Numbered from the stretch's first letter, positions 25,925 to 35,459 are shown. The stretch: DNA of 48,531 nucleotides from Hyphomicrobiales bacterium (GCA_900472575.1 UCIV01000029.1:1-48531), one strand, 5' to 3'. The notes: generated by a model not told the origin, from the letters alone. A program made the numbers and translations.

Positions 25925-26230
25925 TCAGCGAGCTGGCGGCCGGGCGAACCGCGTGCGGGCGCGCGTACGAGCAGCCTTTGCCAGAAGCAGAGACGGATCA
26001 TCCAGCGCGCCGGAACGATCAAGTGCGATCACGACATCACGGCGGCTAAGTCCGATATCGTCGAGCATATGATCATCCAATTCAGAAAGCGGATGCGCCG
26101 CAATGCGATTACGGATGGCGCGCCATGCGGATTTGATGCGCACGAACACAGCCGTCTGGACCAAACCGGCGCGAACCGGGGCCGCAGCCTTTACGAGCTT
26201 CAAATCAGTTCCGCATTCGGTCGTGCTCAT
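25925..26230 (-). CDS. DUF1127 (YjiS-like) small protein
   Basis: A 101-residue protein with the DUF1127 signature RIAAHPLSELDDHMLDDIGLSR, the ~40-residue Arg/Asp-rich helix pair found in many alphaproteobacterial small proteins. After the domain it has an Arg-rich tail (ARTRARTRFARPPAR). Some DUF1127 proteins in Agrobacterium and Rhodobacter act in RNA metabolism and phosphate- or stress-related traits. The start has AAAGGA with about 8-base spacing. It is divergent from a LysR gene, a layout typical of a regulator and its target. Confidence 0.8.
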   Translation of the reverse strand: MSTTECGTDLKLVKAAAPVRAGLVQTAVFVRIKSAWRAIRNRIAAHPLSELDDHMLDDIGLSRRDVVIALDRSGALDDPSLLLAKAARTRARTRFARPPAR

Positions 26231-26421
26231 CGGGGTATCCTTTCATCGGGCACGGTCAAAGGCTTTCCGACTGCTGATGCGGGCGGATTGCCGGTGAGAC
26301 ATTTGCGCCGTTTGCAACAGCGCCTCTGTTCGAGAATTGCAGGTGTTATCGGTTAATCGTATTGATCAGTCCAACGAATGTTTCTAATGATGATTATCAA
26401 CTTCACTGATGGATGACGCCC

Positions 26422-27372
26422 ATGTCCGCTCCTCTCGATATCGACCAGTTGCACACTTTCATCGCCATCATCGACACGGGCAGCTTCACCAAGGCTGCGG
26501 ACCGAGTGTTCAAGACCCAATCTGCCGTGTCGATGCAGATGCGCAGGCTTGAAGAGCGGATCGGCAAGCAGCTGTTTGCCAAGGACGGGCGCGGCAACCG
26601 CCTGACCGCTGAGGGCGAGAAGCTGATGAACTACGCCCGGCGCATCATCCGGCTGAACAACGAGGCGATTGCTGCGTTCGACGACAATAGGCTGGAGGGC
26701 ACGATCCGGATCGGCACTCCCGACGATTATGCCGACCGCTACATGCCGGAAATCATCGGACGGTTCGCCAAGACCCATCCGAATGTGGAACTCTATATCG
26801 TCTGCGAACCATCGGTCAGCCTCGGCGAAAAGATGGCGCGGGGCGAACTCGATATCGCACTCGTCACCCATAACCCGCGGCAGCGGATCTCGGACGTCGT
26901 GCGCACGGAACCGCTGTGCTGGGTCGCATCAGCCAACCATCCGCTGAAGGATGATGCGCCGGTGCCGCTTGCGGTCGGACGCCGTGACTGTCTGTGGCGG
27001 CAACTTGCCTGTTCGGCACTGGACGCGGATGGGCGCGAATATCAGGTTCTGTTCACCAGCTGGTCTTCGACCGTCATTGCGGCTGCGATCCTTGCCGGCA
27101 TGGCCGTTTCGGTTCTGCCGGAATCGGCACTTCGGCCGGGCATGAAGGTTCTGACAGCAGCAGACGGTTTTCCGCCGCTGCCGCCGGTGCAGATCGGCCT
27201 GATGAAACGGCCGGGGCTTTCGCCGTCGCTGATGAACGCGATCACCGATCACATCACCGCCTGCCTCGACAACATTTCACCCGCCGCGATACCCGACGAT
27301 CTCGATGGCGAGGTGAAGAGCTTCGCCCGGCAGGCGCGAGCGAGGTCGGGCCAGGTGATGACGGGGTGGTGA
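26422..27372 (+). CDS. LysR-family transcriptional regulator (LrhA-like)
   Basis: About 316 residues. The winged HTH spans ~4-65 (LHTFIAIIDTGSFTKAADRVFKTQSAVSMQMRRLEE), followed by a LysR substrate-binding domain. The phrase RTQSAV/KTQSAVSMQM and the start DIDQLHTF resemble LrhA/HexA-type regulators. The ligand is unknown. An alternative ATG lies three codons upstream at 26413; both have weak ribosome binding sites. It is divergent from the DUF1127 gene with ~190 bases between them, so it may control that gene. OxyR follows on the same strand after 112 bases. Confidence 0.88.
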   Translation: MSAPLDIDQLHTFIAIIDTGSFTKAADRVFKTQSAVSMQMRRLEERIGKQLFAKDGRGNRLTAEGEKLMNYARRIIRLNNEAIAAFDDNRLEGTIRIGTPDDYADRYMPEIIGRFAKTHPNVELYIVCEPSVSLGEKMARGELDIALVTHNPRQRISDVVRTEPLCWVASANHPLKDDAPVPLAVGRRDCLWRQLACSALDADGREYQVLFTSWSSTVIAAAILAGMAVSVLPESALRPGMKVLTAADGFPPLPPVQIGLMKRPGLSPSLMNAITDHITACLDNISPAAIPDDLDGEVKSFARQARARSGQVMTGW

Positions 27373-27484
27373 GATCACCGTCATCGTTTCATTTTCCAAC
27401 GCGGCTGCAAACGGTTGAAGAAAATACCCTCATATCATAATCTTGAGGTGTGGCATCGCCGCCGTTCGATCGGAATTTCCTATC

Positions 27485-28381
27485 ATGCTTACACTTCGCC
27501 AGATGCGGTATTTCGAGGCGCTGGCTGCCACGCGGCATTTCGGCAAGGCGGCGGCGATGGTGCATGTCAGCCAGCCGGCGCTTTCGACCCAGATCATGGA
27601 AATGGAAGATCATCTGGGCGCGCAGCTGGTGGAGCGCAATCGCGCCGGCGTGCTTCTGACCGCCAAGGGCGAGGCGGTATTGTCGCGCATCCGCGTCATT
27701 CTTGGCGCGGTCGACGAACTGGAACAGACGGCGAGGCGCAAGAGCGGTGTGCTGGCCGGGCCGATCCGCATCGGCATCATTCCGACGGTCGCGCCCTATC
27801 TTGTGCCGAAACTGATCCCGTATCTGCGTCAAGCCTATCCGGAAATCGAGATTGAGCTGAAGGAAACAGTGACCGACCGGCTGGTTGCCGAACTTCTCGA
27901 CGGGCGGCTGGATGCGGTGATCGCGGCGCTGCCGGTGGAAGCAGAGACGCTTGAGGTCAGGCCCTTGTTCGCCGACCGGTTCTTCATGGCGATGGCGAAG
28001 AATGACCGTGAGGTGCTGACCTCGCCGATGACGGAAAACCAGGTGGATGCCGACCGGCTGCTGCTGCTCGAAGAAGGGCACTGCCTGCGCGATCAGGCGC
28101 TTGCCGTCTGCAGCGCGGCCGGGAAAAGAAGCCTCGTCAATTTTGGCGCAACCTCAATGGCGACGCTGCTGCAGATGGTATCCCATGACATGGGAATGAC
28201 GTTGATCCCCGAAATGGCGCTTGCCTCGGAAACCGCCCGAAACAACCTGATAATCGTGCCGTTTGCCGATCCCGCACCATCTCGCGAGATCGGATTGATA
28301 TGGCGAAAATCCAGCGGGCGTTCAGAGGACATGTCTGCCTTGGCGGCAGCGATTATCGAGACAGCCCCGAAGCAGAAATGA
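27485..28381 (+). CDS. oxyR: Hydrogen-peroxide sensor, LysR family (OxyR)
   Basis: A 298-residue LysR-type peroxide sensor that activates antioxidant genes. The HTH is RQMRYFEALAATRHFGKAAAM...QPALSTQI. The decisive part is EEGHCLRDQALAVC in the effector domain: two Cys nine residues apart, matching the redox pair Cys199/Cys208 of E. coli OxyR, so disulfide sensing is expected. The ATG at 27485 has GGAA 9 bases upstream; the frame opens slightly earlier at 27443. No katG/katA or ahpC gene lies beside it in the window. It converges with adhP. Confidence 0.9.
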   Translation: MLTLRQMRYFEALAATRHFGKAAAMVHVSQPALSTQIMEMEDHLGAQLVERNRAGVLLTAKGEAVLSRIRVILGAVDELEQTARRKSGVLAGPIRIGIIPTVAPYLVPKLIPYLRQAYPEIEIELKETVTDRLVAELLDGRLDAVIAALPVEAETLEVRPLFADRFFMAMAKNDREVLTSPMTENQVDADRLLLLEEGHCLRDQALAVCSAAGKRSLVNFGATSMATLLQMVSHDMGMTLIPEMALASETARNNLIIVPFADPAPSREIGLIWRKSSGRSEDMSALAAAIIETAPKQK

Positions 28382-28400
28382 GGGGCGCTGAGCGCCCCTC
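28380..28400. terminator. Hairpin between oxyR and adhP
   Basis: A 9-bp perfect stem GAGGGGCGC/GCGCCCCTC with a three-base loop TGA, starting within the oxyR stop codon. It has no T-run on either side, so it may slow both convergent transcripts rather than act as a classical intrinsic terminator. Confidence 0.45.
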
Positions 28401-28413
28401 ACCCGATCTTGGA

Positions 28414-29442
28414 TCAGGCCGCGAGGTCCAGGACGACACGGCCGTCGATCTTGCCCTCTTCCATGCGGTGGAAAATGGCGTTTATGTTTTCCAGCTTGTC
28501 CCAAGAGAAAGTCGCGGCAACCTTGCCTTCCCCAGCAAAGACCAGCGATTCCTCAAGATCCTGGCGGGTGCCGACAATGGAGCCACGCACGGTGATCCGC
28601 TTCAGAACCGTATCGAAGACCGGCAGCGAGATATAACCGGGTGGCAGGCCGACCAGCGCCATCGTGCCCCTGGAGCGCAGGAAGCCGTAGGCCTGCTCCA
28701 TCGCCTTGGGCGAAACGGCGGTAACCAGCGCGCCATGCACGCCGCCGGTCGCCTTCTGCACCTGCTCGATGGCATCGGCATCGCGGCCATTGACTGTGAT
28801 GTCTGCGCCAAGCTTTTTCGCCAGATCCAGCTTTTCATCAAAAATATCGGCGGCCACAACATGCATGCCCATGGCCTTGGCATACTGAACAGCCATATGG
28901 CCGAGGCCGCCAACGCCGGAGATGACCACCCATTCGCCGGGCCGGACCTCAGTTTCCTTCAGGCCCTTGTAGACGGTGACGCCGGCGCAGAGCACGGGAG
29001 CGGCTGCGCCGAATTCGAGATTATCCGGCAGGCGGCCGCAGAAATCCGGATCGGCCAGACCATATTGCGCAAACGTGCCGTTGACGGAATAACCGGTATT
29101 CTGCTGGCTGCCGCAGAGCGTTTCCCAGCCGGTGCGGCAAGGCGAGCACGCGCCGCAGGCGGTGTGCAGCCACGGCACGCCGACGCGATCGCCTTCCTTG
29201 ATACGGGAGACGCCGGCGCCGAGCTTTGCGACATAGCCGACACCCTCATGGCCGGGAATGAAGGGGGGATTGGGCTTGACCGGCCAATCGCCATTGGCGG
29301 CATGAAGATCGGTGTGGCAGACACCTGTTGCTTCGTATTTTATCAGGACCTGACCCGGGCCTGGATCGGGGATCGCCACTTCCTCGATGACGAGCGGCTT
29401 TCCGAATGCCCGTACGACGGCGGCCTTCATTGTTGATGCCAT
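28414..29442 (-). CDS. adhP: Zinc-dependent alcohol dehydrogenase (AdhP type)
   Basis: A 342-residue medium-chain dehydrogenase that oxidises primary alcohols with NAD. The catalytic Zn ligands are the Cys of GVCHTDLH, His of PGHEGVG and a later Cys (VLCAGVTVYK). The structural Zn site is the CxxCxxC...C cluster CGACSPCRTGWETLC. The nucleotide site is SGVGGLGHMAVQYAKAMG. The frame is open to 29523, but GGAGGATGAA precedes the ATG at 29442. It is the first gene downstream of the dienelactone hydrolase-like gene on the same strand, 155 bases away. Confidence 0.93.
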   Translation of the reverse strand: MASTMKAAVVRAFGKPLVIEEVAIPDPGPGQVLIKYEATGVCHTDLHAANGDWPVKPNPPFIPGHEGVGYVAKLGAGVSRIKEGDRVGVPWLHTACGACSPCRTGWETLCGSQQNTGYSVNGTFAQYGLADPDFCGRLPDNLEFGAAAPVLCAGVTVYKGLKETEVRPGEWVVISGVGGLGHMAVQYAKAMGMHVVAADIFDEKLDLAKKLGADITVNGRDADAIEQVQKATGGVHGALVTAVSPKAMEQAYGFLRSRGTMALVGLPPGYISLPVFDTVLKRITVRGSIVGTRQDLEESLVFAGEGKVAATFSWDKLENINAIFHRMEEGKIDGRVVLDLAA

Positions 29443-29597
29443 TTCATCCTCCTCACAAGCGATGACATTCGGCTGAGCGCTTGCTCGCCGCAACCGTGGA
29501 GAGAAAAGAAGCCGAACTGACACATGTCAACGTCGGCGGGTTTGCCGCCGCCGCTTCTGTCGCAAGGCTGCTACACTTGTGTGTGGCAAGATTGGTG

Positions 29598-30476
29598 TCA
29601 GCTAAGATACTTCCTGAAAAAGTCGGTCGTTCGGCTCCAGGCGAGATCTGCGGCTGCCTTGTCATAACGGGCGGCCGAGGTGTCGTTGTTGAAGGCGTGG
29701 TTGACGCCCTCGTAGACGAAGAGCTCGAAGGTCTTGCCGTTCTTTTCCAGCGCCTCGCGATAGGCGAGGATGCCGGCATTGATGCGCTCGTCGAGGCCGC
29801 CGTAATGCAACATCAGCGGCGCCTTGATTTTTGGCACATCCGCCGCCGGTGCCTGTTGTCCATAGTAGGCGACGCCGGCATTAAGCTCCGGCGAGTTGAC
29901 CGCCATGCGGTTGACGAGGCCACCACCCCAGCAGAAGCCAACAGCACCGACTTTTCCGTTGGCGCCTTCATGTTTCGAAAGCCAGGCACGCGCCGCTTCG
30001 CCATCAGCGGCAGTCTGTGCCGGCGCAAGGGTGGAAAACATCTCGCGCGCCTTGTCCTCATCCGCGGGTGTTCCGCCGAGAGGAGAGAGGAAATCCACCG
30101 CAAGCGCGTTGAAGCCTTCCAGCGCCGCGCGGCGGGCGACATCGCGGATATGGTCGTTGAGGCCGCGGTTTTCGTGGATGACGATGATGGAGCCGAGCGG
30201 GCCGGTCGCGGATTTGGGACGGGCCCAATAGGCTTTCATGTCGCCGGTCGAACCGGGAAAAGTGACGTTTTCGGTCGTCAGCCGGTCGTCGCTTGCCTCG
30301 ACCATGGCGGCGCGGGCGCCATTGGCGGCGAGCATGGGGGCGATGGCGGCCGCTGCGGCGCCGGACCCTGCGAGTGCGGTCAGCCGTTCCATGAACTTGC
30401 GTCGGTCGAGATGGAGATGGGTATATTCGTCATAGGCGTTGATCATCGCCTGGGTGACTTTTGGCTCCTTGTCCAT
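29598..30476 (-). CDS. Dienelactone hydrolase family protein with Tat signal
   Basis: A 292-residue alpha/beta hydrolase. The catalytic triad is Cys in GFCWGGGLV, Asp in HYGGLDERI and His in EGVNHAFNND, as in dienelactone hydrolase. The N-terminal LDRRKFMERLTALAGSGAAA is a twin-arginine signal, so export by Tat is likely. The ATG at 30476 has AGGAG 9 bases upstream; the frame opens at 30530. Close relatives are annotated as carboxymethylenebutenolidase but their substrates are untested. Confidence 0.88.
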   Translation of the reverse strand: MDKEPKVTQAMINAYDEYTHLHLDRRKFMERLTALAGSGAAAAAIAPMLAANGARAAMVEASDDRLTTENVTFPGSTGDMKAYWARPKSATGPLGSIIVIHENRGLNDHIRDVARRAALEGFNALAVDFLSPLGGTPADEDKAREMFSTLAPAQTAADGEAARAWLSKHEGANGKVGAVGFCWGGGLVNRMAVNSPELNAGVAYYGQQAPAADVPKIKAPLMLHYGGLDERINAGILAYREALEKNGKTFELFVYEGVNHAFNNDTSAARYDKAAADLAWSRTTDFFRKYLS

Positions 30477-30617
30477 GATGCCTGCTCCTCTCGCTACGCT
30501 TCGTGCAAAGTTAGGGCGGCCCTCCGACAAGGCGATGAAGCGCGGAAGGGCCGCGCTACACTTATGCGTGAAGAAATTGGTGCGTTAAAAAGATTGGTGC
30601 GTGAGAGCGGACCCGCC

Positions 30618-31040
30618 TCAGGACGTGGCGAGCCAAATCGCCAGCCAGCCCCACATCAACACTGTCACCATGAAGCCGAGCATGAACAGCGGGCGGCGCA
30701 GAAGCAGCCGGTTGCTGGTGATGTGGACATAGGAATGCGCGTAACGCGAGATGACGAAGATCCAGGCGAGTACAATGGTGATGATGTTGTCGGCATTGCA
30801 GATGAAGATCGCCAGCACGCCGGCGTGAAAAAGCATCGGCAGCTCGAACTGGTTCTTCAGGTTGTTATGGACCAGCAGGCTCTCAGTCGGCTCTGACAAG
30901 TTCTCCTTGAACTGCCGCGCATCGTAACCGCCGTCGCGGATGGCTGCGCCGCGGCGCATCGACAGCAGATAATAGAGGATGAAGACCAGAAAAGCGTGGG
31001 CAATCATTGGCCAGAACATGGCGGTCGTGTCGGTCATCAT
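30618..31040 (-). CDS. MAPEG family membrane protein
   Basis: A 140-residue inner-membrane protein with four hydrophobic segments. The MAPEG (membrane-associated eicosanoid/glutathione metabolism) signature is the loop NLKNQFELPMLFHAGV with RYAHSYVHITSNRLLLR. A glutathione-dependent activity is possible but unproven in bacteria of this type. Two adjacent Met codons (31040, 31037) follow AGGAGTATTGCC; I chose the first. Confidence 0.85.
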   Translation of the reverse strand: MMTDTTAMFWPMIAHAFLVFILYYLLSMRRGAAIRDGGYDARQFKENLSEPTESLLVHNNLKNQFELPMLFHAGVLAIFICNADNIITIVLAWIFVISRYAHSYVHITSNRLLLRRPLFMLGFMVTVLMWGWLAIWLATS

Positions 31041-31077
31041 CGGCAATACTCCTACAATCTTCCCGACCTTCTGGCAC

Positions 31078-31108
31078 GAAAACGGGCCGGGCAAAATGCC
31101 CGGCCCGC
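31078..31108 (-). terminator. Rho-independent terminator after guaB
   Basis: On the minus strand a perfect 10-bp stem CGGGCCGGGC/GCCCGGCCCG with loop ATTTT is followed by TTTTCG. It lies just after the guaB stop and would separate guaB from the MAPEG gene. Confidence 0.88.
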
Positions 31109-31136
31109 CTGAAATCGGTGGAGATGCTTCAACTCT

Positions 31137-32630
31137 TTACGAGCTGACGCCCGGATAGTTCGGGCTTTCGCGGGTGATGGTCACGCCATGCGGATGGCTT
31201 TCGCGAAGACCAGCGCCCGAAATGCGCACGAAGGTCGCCTTTTCCTGGAAGTCCTTGATGTCCTTGCCGCCGACATAACCCATGGCAGCCTTGAGGCCAC
31301 CGGCGAGCTGGTGCAGCACGGCCGAGACCGGGCCCTTGTACGGAACCTGACCTTCGATGCCTTCCGGAACGAGCTTCAGCGTGTCGCGCACTTCCGCCTG
31401 GAAGTAACGGTCTGCCGAGCCGCGCGCCATGGCGCCGACGGAGCCCATGCCGCGATAGGCTTTGAAGGAACGGCCCTGGTAGAGGTAAACTTCGCCCGGG
31501 CTTTCATCGGTACCGGCCAGAAGCGAGCCGACCATGACGGCGGAGGCGCCGGCGGCGATCGCCTTGGCGACGTCGCCCGAGAACTTCAGGCCACCATCGG
31601 CGATGACCGGGATACCGTGCTTGTTGCCTTCCTCGACTGCCGCCATGACGGCTGCGAGCTGCGGAACGCCGACGCCTGCGACAACGCGGGTGGTGCAGAT
31701 CGAGCCCGGGCCGATACCGACCTTGATGCAGTCTGCGCCGGCATCGATCAGTGCCTTGGTGCCTTCGGCGGTAGCGACATTGCCGGCGATGATGCGAATG
31801 GCGTTCGACATCTTCTTGACGTGGGCAACGGCATCCAGAACCTTCTGGGAATGACCGTGGGCGGTATCGACGACGATGACATCGACGCCCGCATCGATCA
31901 GGCGCTCGGCGCGCTCGACACCATCGTCGCCGGTGGAGATGGCGGCGGCGGCACGCAGACGGCCCTGAGCGTCCTTGGCGGCGTTCGGGTTCAGCTGAGA
32001 CTTTTCGATGTCCTTGACGGTGATGAGACCGATGCAGCGGCCTTCATTATCGACAACCAGCAGCTTTTCGATACGGTGCGAATGGAGAAGGCGCTTGGCC
32101 TCGGCCTGCTCGACGCCATCCTTGACCGTGATCAGGTTGTCGCGGGTCATCAGTTCGAAAATCTTCTGGTTCGGATCGGAGGCGAAACGGACGTCGCGGT
32201 TGGTGAGAATACCGACCAGACGGCCCGGACGACCGCCGTTTTCGACGACCGGAATGCCGGAAATGCCATGGGCCTTCATCAGCGACAGAGCTTCTGCCAG
32301 CGTCGCATCCGGGCCGATCGTGACCGGATTGACGACCATGCCGCTTTCGAACTTCTTGACCTGACGGACTTCTTCGGCTTGCTCGATCGGGGTCAGGTTG
32401 CGGTGGATGACGCCCATGCCGCCCGACTGCGCCATGGCGATGGCCAGACGGCTTTCTGTGACCGTATCCATGGCCGAGGACAGGATCGGCAGCGAAAGGT
32501 CGATATCCTTGGCGATGCGGGTGGAAATATTGGTCTGACCCGGCATGATTTCCGAGTGCCCCGGCTGGAGAAGCACGTCGTCAAAGGTTAGCGCTTCCGC
32601 GCCGGTTGCCGAGATTACGATGCGTGCCAT
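31137..32630 (-). CDS. guaB: Inosine-5'-monophosphate dehydrogenase (GuaB)
   Basis: Converts IMP to XMP with NAD, the committed step to GMP. The 497-residue protein has a TIM barrel split by two CBS domains (~95-215). The catalytic loop is GPGSICTTRVVAGVGVPQ with the active Cys. Other marks are TFDDVLLQPGHSEIMP at the start and GLKAAMGYVGGKDI near the end. It is a single-gene unit with its own terminator. Confidence 0.97.
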   Translation of the reverse strand: MARIVISATGAEALTFDDVLLQPGHSEIMPGQTNISTRIAKDIDLSLPILSSAMDTVTESRLAIAMAQSGGMGVIHRNLTPIEQAEEVRQVKKFESGMVVNPVTIGPDATLAEALSLMKAHGISGIPVVENGGRPGRLVGILTNRDVRFASDPNQKIFELMTRDNLITVKDGVEQAEAKRLLHSHRIEKLLVVDNEGRCIGLITVKDIEKSQLNPNAAKDAQGRLRAAAAISTGDDGVERAERLIDAGVDVIVVDTAHGHSQKVLDAVAHVKKMSNAIRIIAGNVATAEGTKALIDAGADCIKVGIGPGSICTTRVVAGVGVPQLAAVMAAVEEGNKHGIPVIADGGLKFSGDVAKAIAAGASAVMVGSLLAGTDESPGEVYLYQGRSFKAYRGMGSVGAMARGSADRYFQAEVRDTLKLVPEGIEGQVPYKGPVSAVLHQLAGGLKAAMGYVGGKDIKDFQEKATFVRISGAGLRESHPHGVTITRESPNYPGVSS

Positions 32631-32753
32631 TGCCAGTTCCTTCAGTTGGATAGACAGAATCCTCCGGGAAAAGGAAATCCTTCATCCGGTTGCTTCTGCA
32701 TGAAATACATGGAAGTTGGCGAGGGCTGGTAACACGTTCATGACAACAAGGGA

Positions 32754-32788
32754 ATAGAAAAAACCCGGGAGGCAGCCCACCCGGGTTT
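32754..32788 (-). terminator. Rho-independent terminator after the MBL-fold gene
   Basis: On the minus strand AAACCCGGG/CCCGGGTTT (9 bp) is closed by a 10-base loop and followed by TTTTTTCTAT. Confidence 0.88.
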
Positions 32789-32819
32789 GCATAGCTCATA
32801 TGCTGTGCGCAGAAAACGA

Positions 32820-33824
32820 TCAGATATCGAACTGATAGCTCTTCGGCACGAAGCGGTAACCGGTCTCCTGCTTTTCGGCGTAGCCGACGGCCGGGAAAGG
32901 CATGTGGTAGCCGAGGAAGGCGACCTTGTCGGTGGCGACCATGTCGAACACCTTCTTCCGGGTTGCGGCGGCGGCGGCCTTGTCCATGTCGAACTTCACT
33001 TCCCAATCCGGGCGCTGCAGCGACAGCACGAAATGGTTTGCCGTGTCGGCCGTCAGGATCAGGCGCTTGCCGGCGGATTCGACGTTGAAGATCATGTGGC
33101 CCGGCGAGTGGCCGAAAGCTGCCATGCTGGTGATGCCGGAGACGACATCGGCGCCATCACCGATGAAGGTGATCTTTTCGGCAAGCGGCTTGACGTTGGC
33201 AAGCACGCCCTTGTGCCCACCTTCGGCAGGTGTGCCGACACGTGCAGTATCGCTCCAGAAATCGTATTCCTTCTGGCCGACGACATAACGGGCATTCTCG
33301 AAGGCAGGTTTTCCATTTTCCATCAGGCCGCCGATATGGTCGCCGTGTAGATGGGTCAGGACGACGATGGTTACGTCGGCCGGCATGTAACCGGCAGCGG
33401 CCATACCTTCGATCAGGCGGCCTGCGCCCTGTGCATGACCGGACTGGCCGAAACCGGTATCGAACAGGATAACGTCAGAACCGGTGTCGATCAGGGTCGG
33501 CGAGAAGCCGTTGACGAACTGGTCTGTCGGCAAAAAATTGTCAGACAGAAGCGCGCCGACGGTTTCAGCGGACTGGTTGGTGCCGAAGGTTTCGTTCGGC
33601 ACGCCAGACGGACGAGCGCCATCCTTGACGACGAGAACCTCGAAACTGCCTACCTTGAACTTATGAAGATCGGGCGGGGTAACGCGATCGATTGCCAAAT
33701 TGCTGCTCGCTTTGCTGCTGTCCTGGGCGAAGGTCGCCCGGTTGCCGATGATTGCCGGTGCAGCGAGGACCGTGAAGCCCGCAGTGCCCAGCAAAGTTCT
33801 TCTTCCGATACCGTTTCCAGCCAT
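32820..33824 (-). CDS. MBL-fold metallo-hydrolase with Tat signal
   Basis: A 334-residue exported hydrolase of the metallo-beta-lactamase fold. The metal site motif is THLHGDHIGG, and later His and Asp are in AFGHSPGHM and LTADTANH. The N-terminus GIGRRTLLGTAGFTVLAAPAIIG carries twin arginines and a hydrophobic stretch, so Tat export is expected. The ATG at 33824 has GAGGGA 9 bases upstream; a second ATG at 33839 lacks one. Substrate unknown; it is not a typical beta-lactamase. It is divergent from a DHA2-type exporter. Confidence 0.88.
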   Translation of the reverse strand: MAGNGIGRRTLLGTAGFTVLAAPAIIGNRATFAQDSSKASSNLAIDRVTPPDLHKFKVGSFEVLVVKDGARPSGVPNETFGTNQSAETVGALLSDNFLPTDQFVNGFSPTLIDTGSDVILFDTGFGQSGHAQGAGRLIEGMAAAGYMPADVTIVVLTHLHGDHIGGLMENGKPAFENARYVVGQKEYDFWSDTARVGTPAEGGHKGVLANVKPLAEKITFIGDGADVVSGITSMAAFGHSPGHMIFNVESAGKRLILTADTANHFVLSLQRPDWEVKFDMDKAAAAATRKKVFDMVATDKVAFLGYHMPFPAVGYAEKQETGYRFVPKSYQFDI

Positions 33825-34043
33825 ATCCCGTTCCCTCATGACGAATGATGTCGACGCGAAGTTAGCGCGCCCGAGCGAAAAGTTGACGATGATCAGGGGT
33901 CAAAATCGCGTTTTCACGCAGACGTGACACCTCGCCCGACCAATGCGATGAACAAAAGGCGCGGAACGTCCATTGGCAGAACGGCTTTGGAGGTTTACAG
34001 GCCTCTTGTCCCTCGGGCCTGTCAGATAACGGCATCCGTCTCC

Positions 34044-35456
34044 ATGAATCGTATTATTCCACTCATCCTCGCTGTCGCCCTGTTCATGGAGAACATGGAT
34101 TCGACTGTGATCGCCACCGCACTTCCGACAATCGCCAATGATCTCGGCGTCAGCCCGATCACACTCAAGCTGGCGCTAACCTCCTATATGGTGGCGCTTG
34201 CGATGTTCATCCCGATCAGCGGATGGATGTCGGACCGGTTCGGCGCGAAGAAGGTGTTCCGGCTGGCGATCTGCGTATTCATCATCGGATCGATCCTCTG
34301 CGCGATCTCCGATTCTGTCGTCCAGTTCGTCATGTCACGTTTTCTACAGGGCATGGGCGGGGCAATGATGACGCCGGTCGGGCGCCTGGTTCTGCTGCGC
34401 ACCACCAAGCGCAGCGATCTCGTTTCCGCCATGGCGCTTTTGACCATACCGGCGCTTGTCGGACCGCTGACGGGGCCGCCGATCGGTGGCTTCATTACGA
34501 CCTATTTTTCCTGGCACTGGATCTTCATCATCAATGTGCCGATCGGGGTGATCGGCCTTTACCTCACCGGCAGATACCTGCCCGAAGTGCCGCCGATGGG
34601 AACTGCCAGGATGGACTGGACTGGCTTCCTGCTGACATCCGTCGCGGCCTCCGGCGTCGTCTTCGGGCTTTCGGTAATCGGCCTGCCGGCACTGCCGCCC
34701 GCAGTCGGAATCAGTGCTACGCTTGCAGGCTTTGCCGCTTGCTTTCTTTATGTGCGTCACGCAAGGCTGCACCCTCACCCGATCCTGAACCTGCAGATCT
34801 TCAACGACCGGGCATTCAGGGCATCGACAACGGGTGGCACGCTGTTTCGGATTGCCACCGGTGCCATCCCCTTTCTGATGCCGCTGATGTTGCAGCTCGG
34901 TTTCGGACTCAATCCGTTCCAATCCGGCCTTATCACTTTTTCAGGTGCGATCGGTGCGCTGACCGTGAAGTTCATGGCGCGGCGGGTATTTGCCGTCACC
35001 GGCTTCCGCACGGCGCTTATGGTCGCCGGCGTTCTCGGCGCAGCCATGACGGCGGTGAACGGGTTCTTCACGCCCGAGACGCCGCATATCTGGATCATCG
35101 GTGCGCTTCTGGCGGCAGGCCTGTTCCGCTCGTTGTTCTTTACCGGCGTCAACGCACTCGGTTATTCGGAGATTTCCGACGAACTGGCGAGCCAGGCGAC
35201 CTCCATGGCATCTGCGCTGCAGCAGGTCAGCCTTGCGCTTGGCGTCGCCTTTGCCGCCTTCATCCTGGAAATGTCGTCGATGTTTTCAGGCAGCCATCTG
35301 CAGCTTTCAGATTTTCACCTTGCCTTCTTCATCGTGGCAGCCGTCTCGCTGTTTTCGATCATTCCGCTCATCAAGCTCGATCCGCTGACAGGCGCCGATG
35401 TTTCCGGCCACCGGGGCCGGCGACCGGCTGACGTGCAGCCGGAAGCGGGAGAATAA
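34044..35456 (+). CDS. MFS drug-type exporter, DHA2 (EmrB/QacA) family
   Basis: A 470-residue proton-driven exporter with about 14 membrane segments. Motif A is GWMSDRFGAKKVF, motif C-like GPLTGPPIGGFI, and the first helix carries MENMDSTVIATALPTIA, the D-S-T-I-V-N-V-A-L-P region of DHA2 pumps. The frame opens at 33924, but the ATG at 34044 places the first helix correctly. The export substrate is not readable. Its stop is 3 bases from the convergent rlmE stop. Confidence 0.9.
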   Translation: MNRIIPLILAVALFMENMDSTVIATALPTIANDLGVSPITLKLALTSYMVALAMFIPISGWMSDRFGAKKVFRLAICVFIIGSILCAISDSVVQFVMSRFLQGMGGAMMTPVGRLVLLRTTKRSDLVSAMALLTIPALVGPLTGPPIGGFITTYFSWHWIFIINVPIGVIGLYLTGRYLPEVPPMGTARMDWTGFLLTSVAASGVVFGLSVIGLPALPPAVGISATLAGFAACFLYVRHARLHPHPILNLQIFNDRAFRASTTGGTLFRIATGAIPFLMPLMLQLGFGLNPFQSGLITFSGAIGALTVKFMARRVFAVTGFRTALMVAGVLGAAMTAVNGFFTPETPHIWIIGALLAAGLFRSLFFTGVNALGYSEISDELASQATSMASALQQVSLALGVAFAAFILEMSSMFSGSHLQLSDFHLAFFIVAAVSLFSIIPLIKLDPLTGADVSGHRGRRPADVQPEAGE

Positions 35457-35459
35457 GGA

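Noticed and set aside
29481..30896. 471-codon open frame antisense to the dienelactone hydrolase-like and MAPEG genes
   Set aside because: It crosses two real genes and a gap and lacks any family signature.
31188..32591. 467-codon open frame antisense to guaB
   Set aside because: guaB is unmistakable on the other strand; this frame is Asp/Gly-rich antisense reading.
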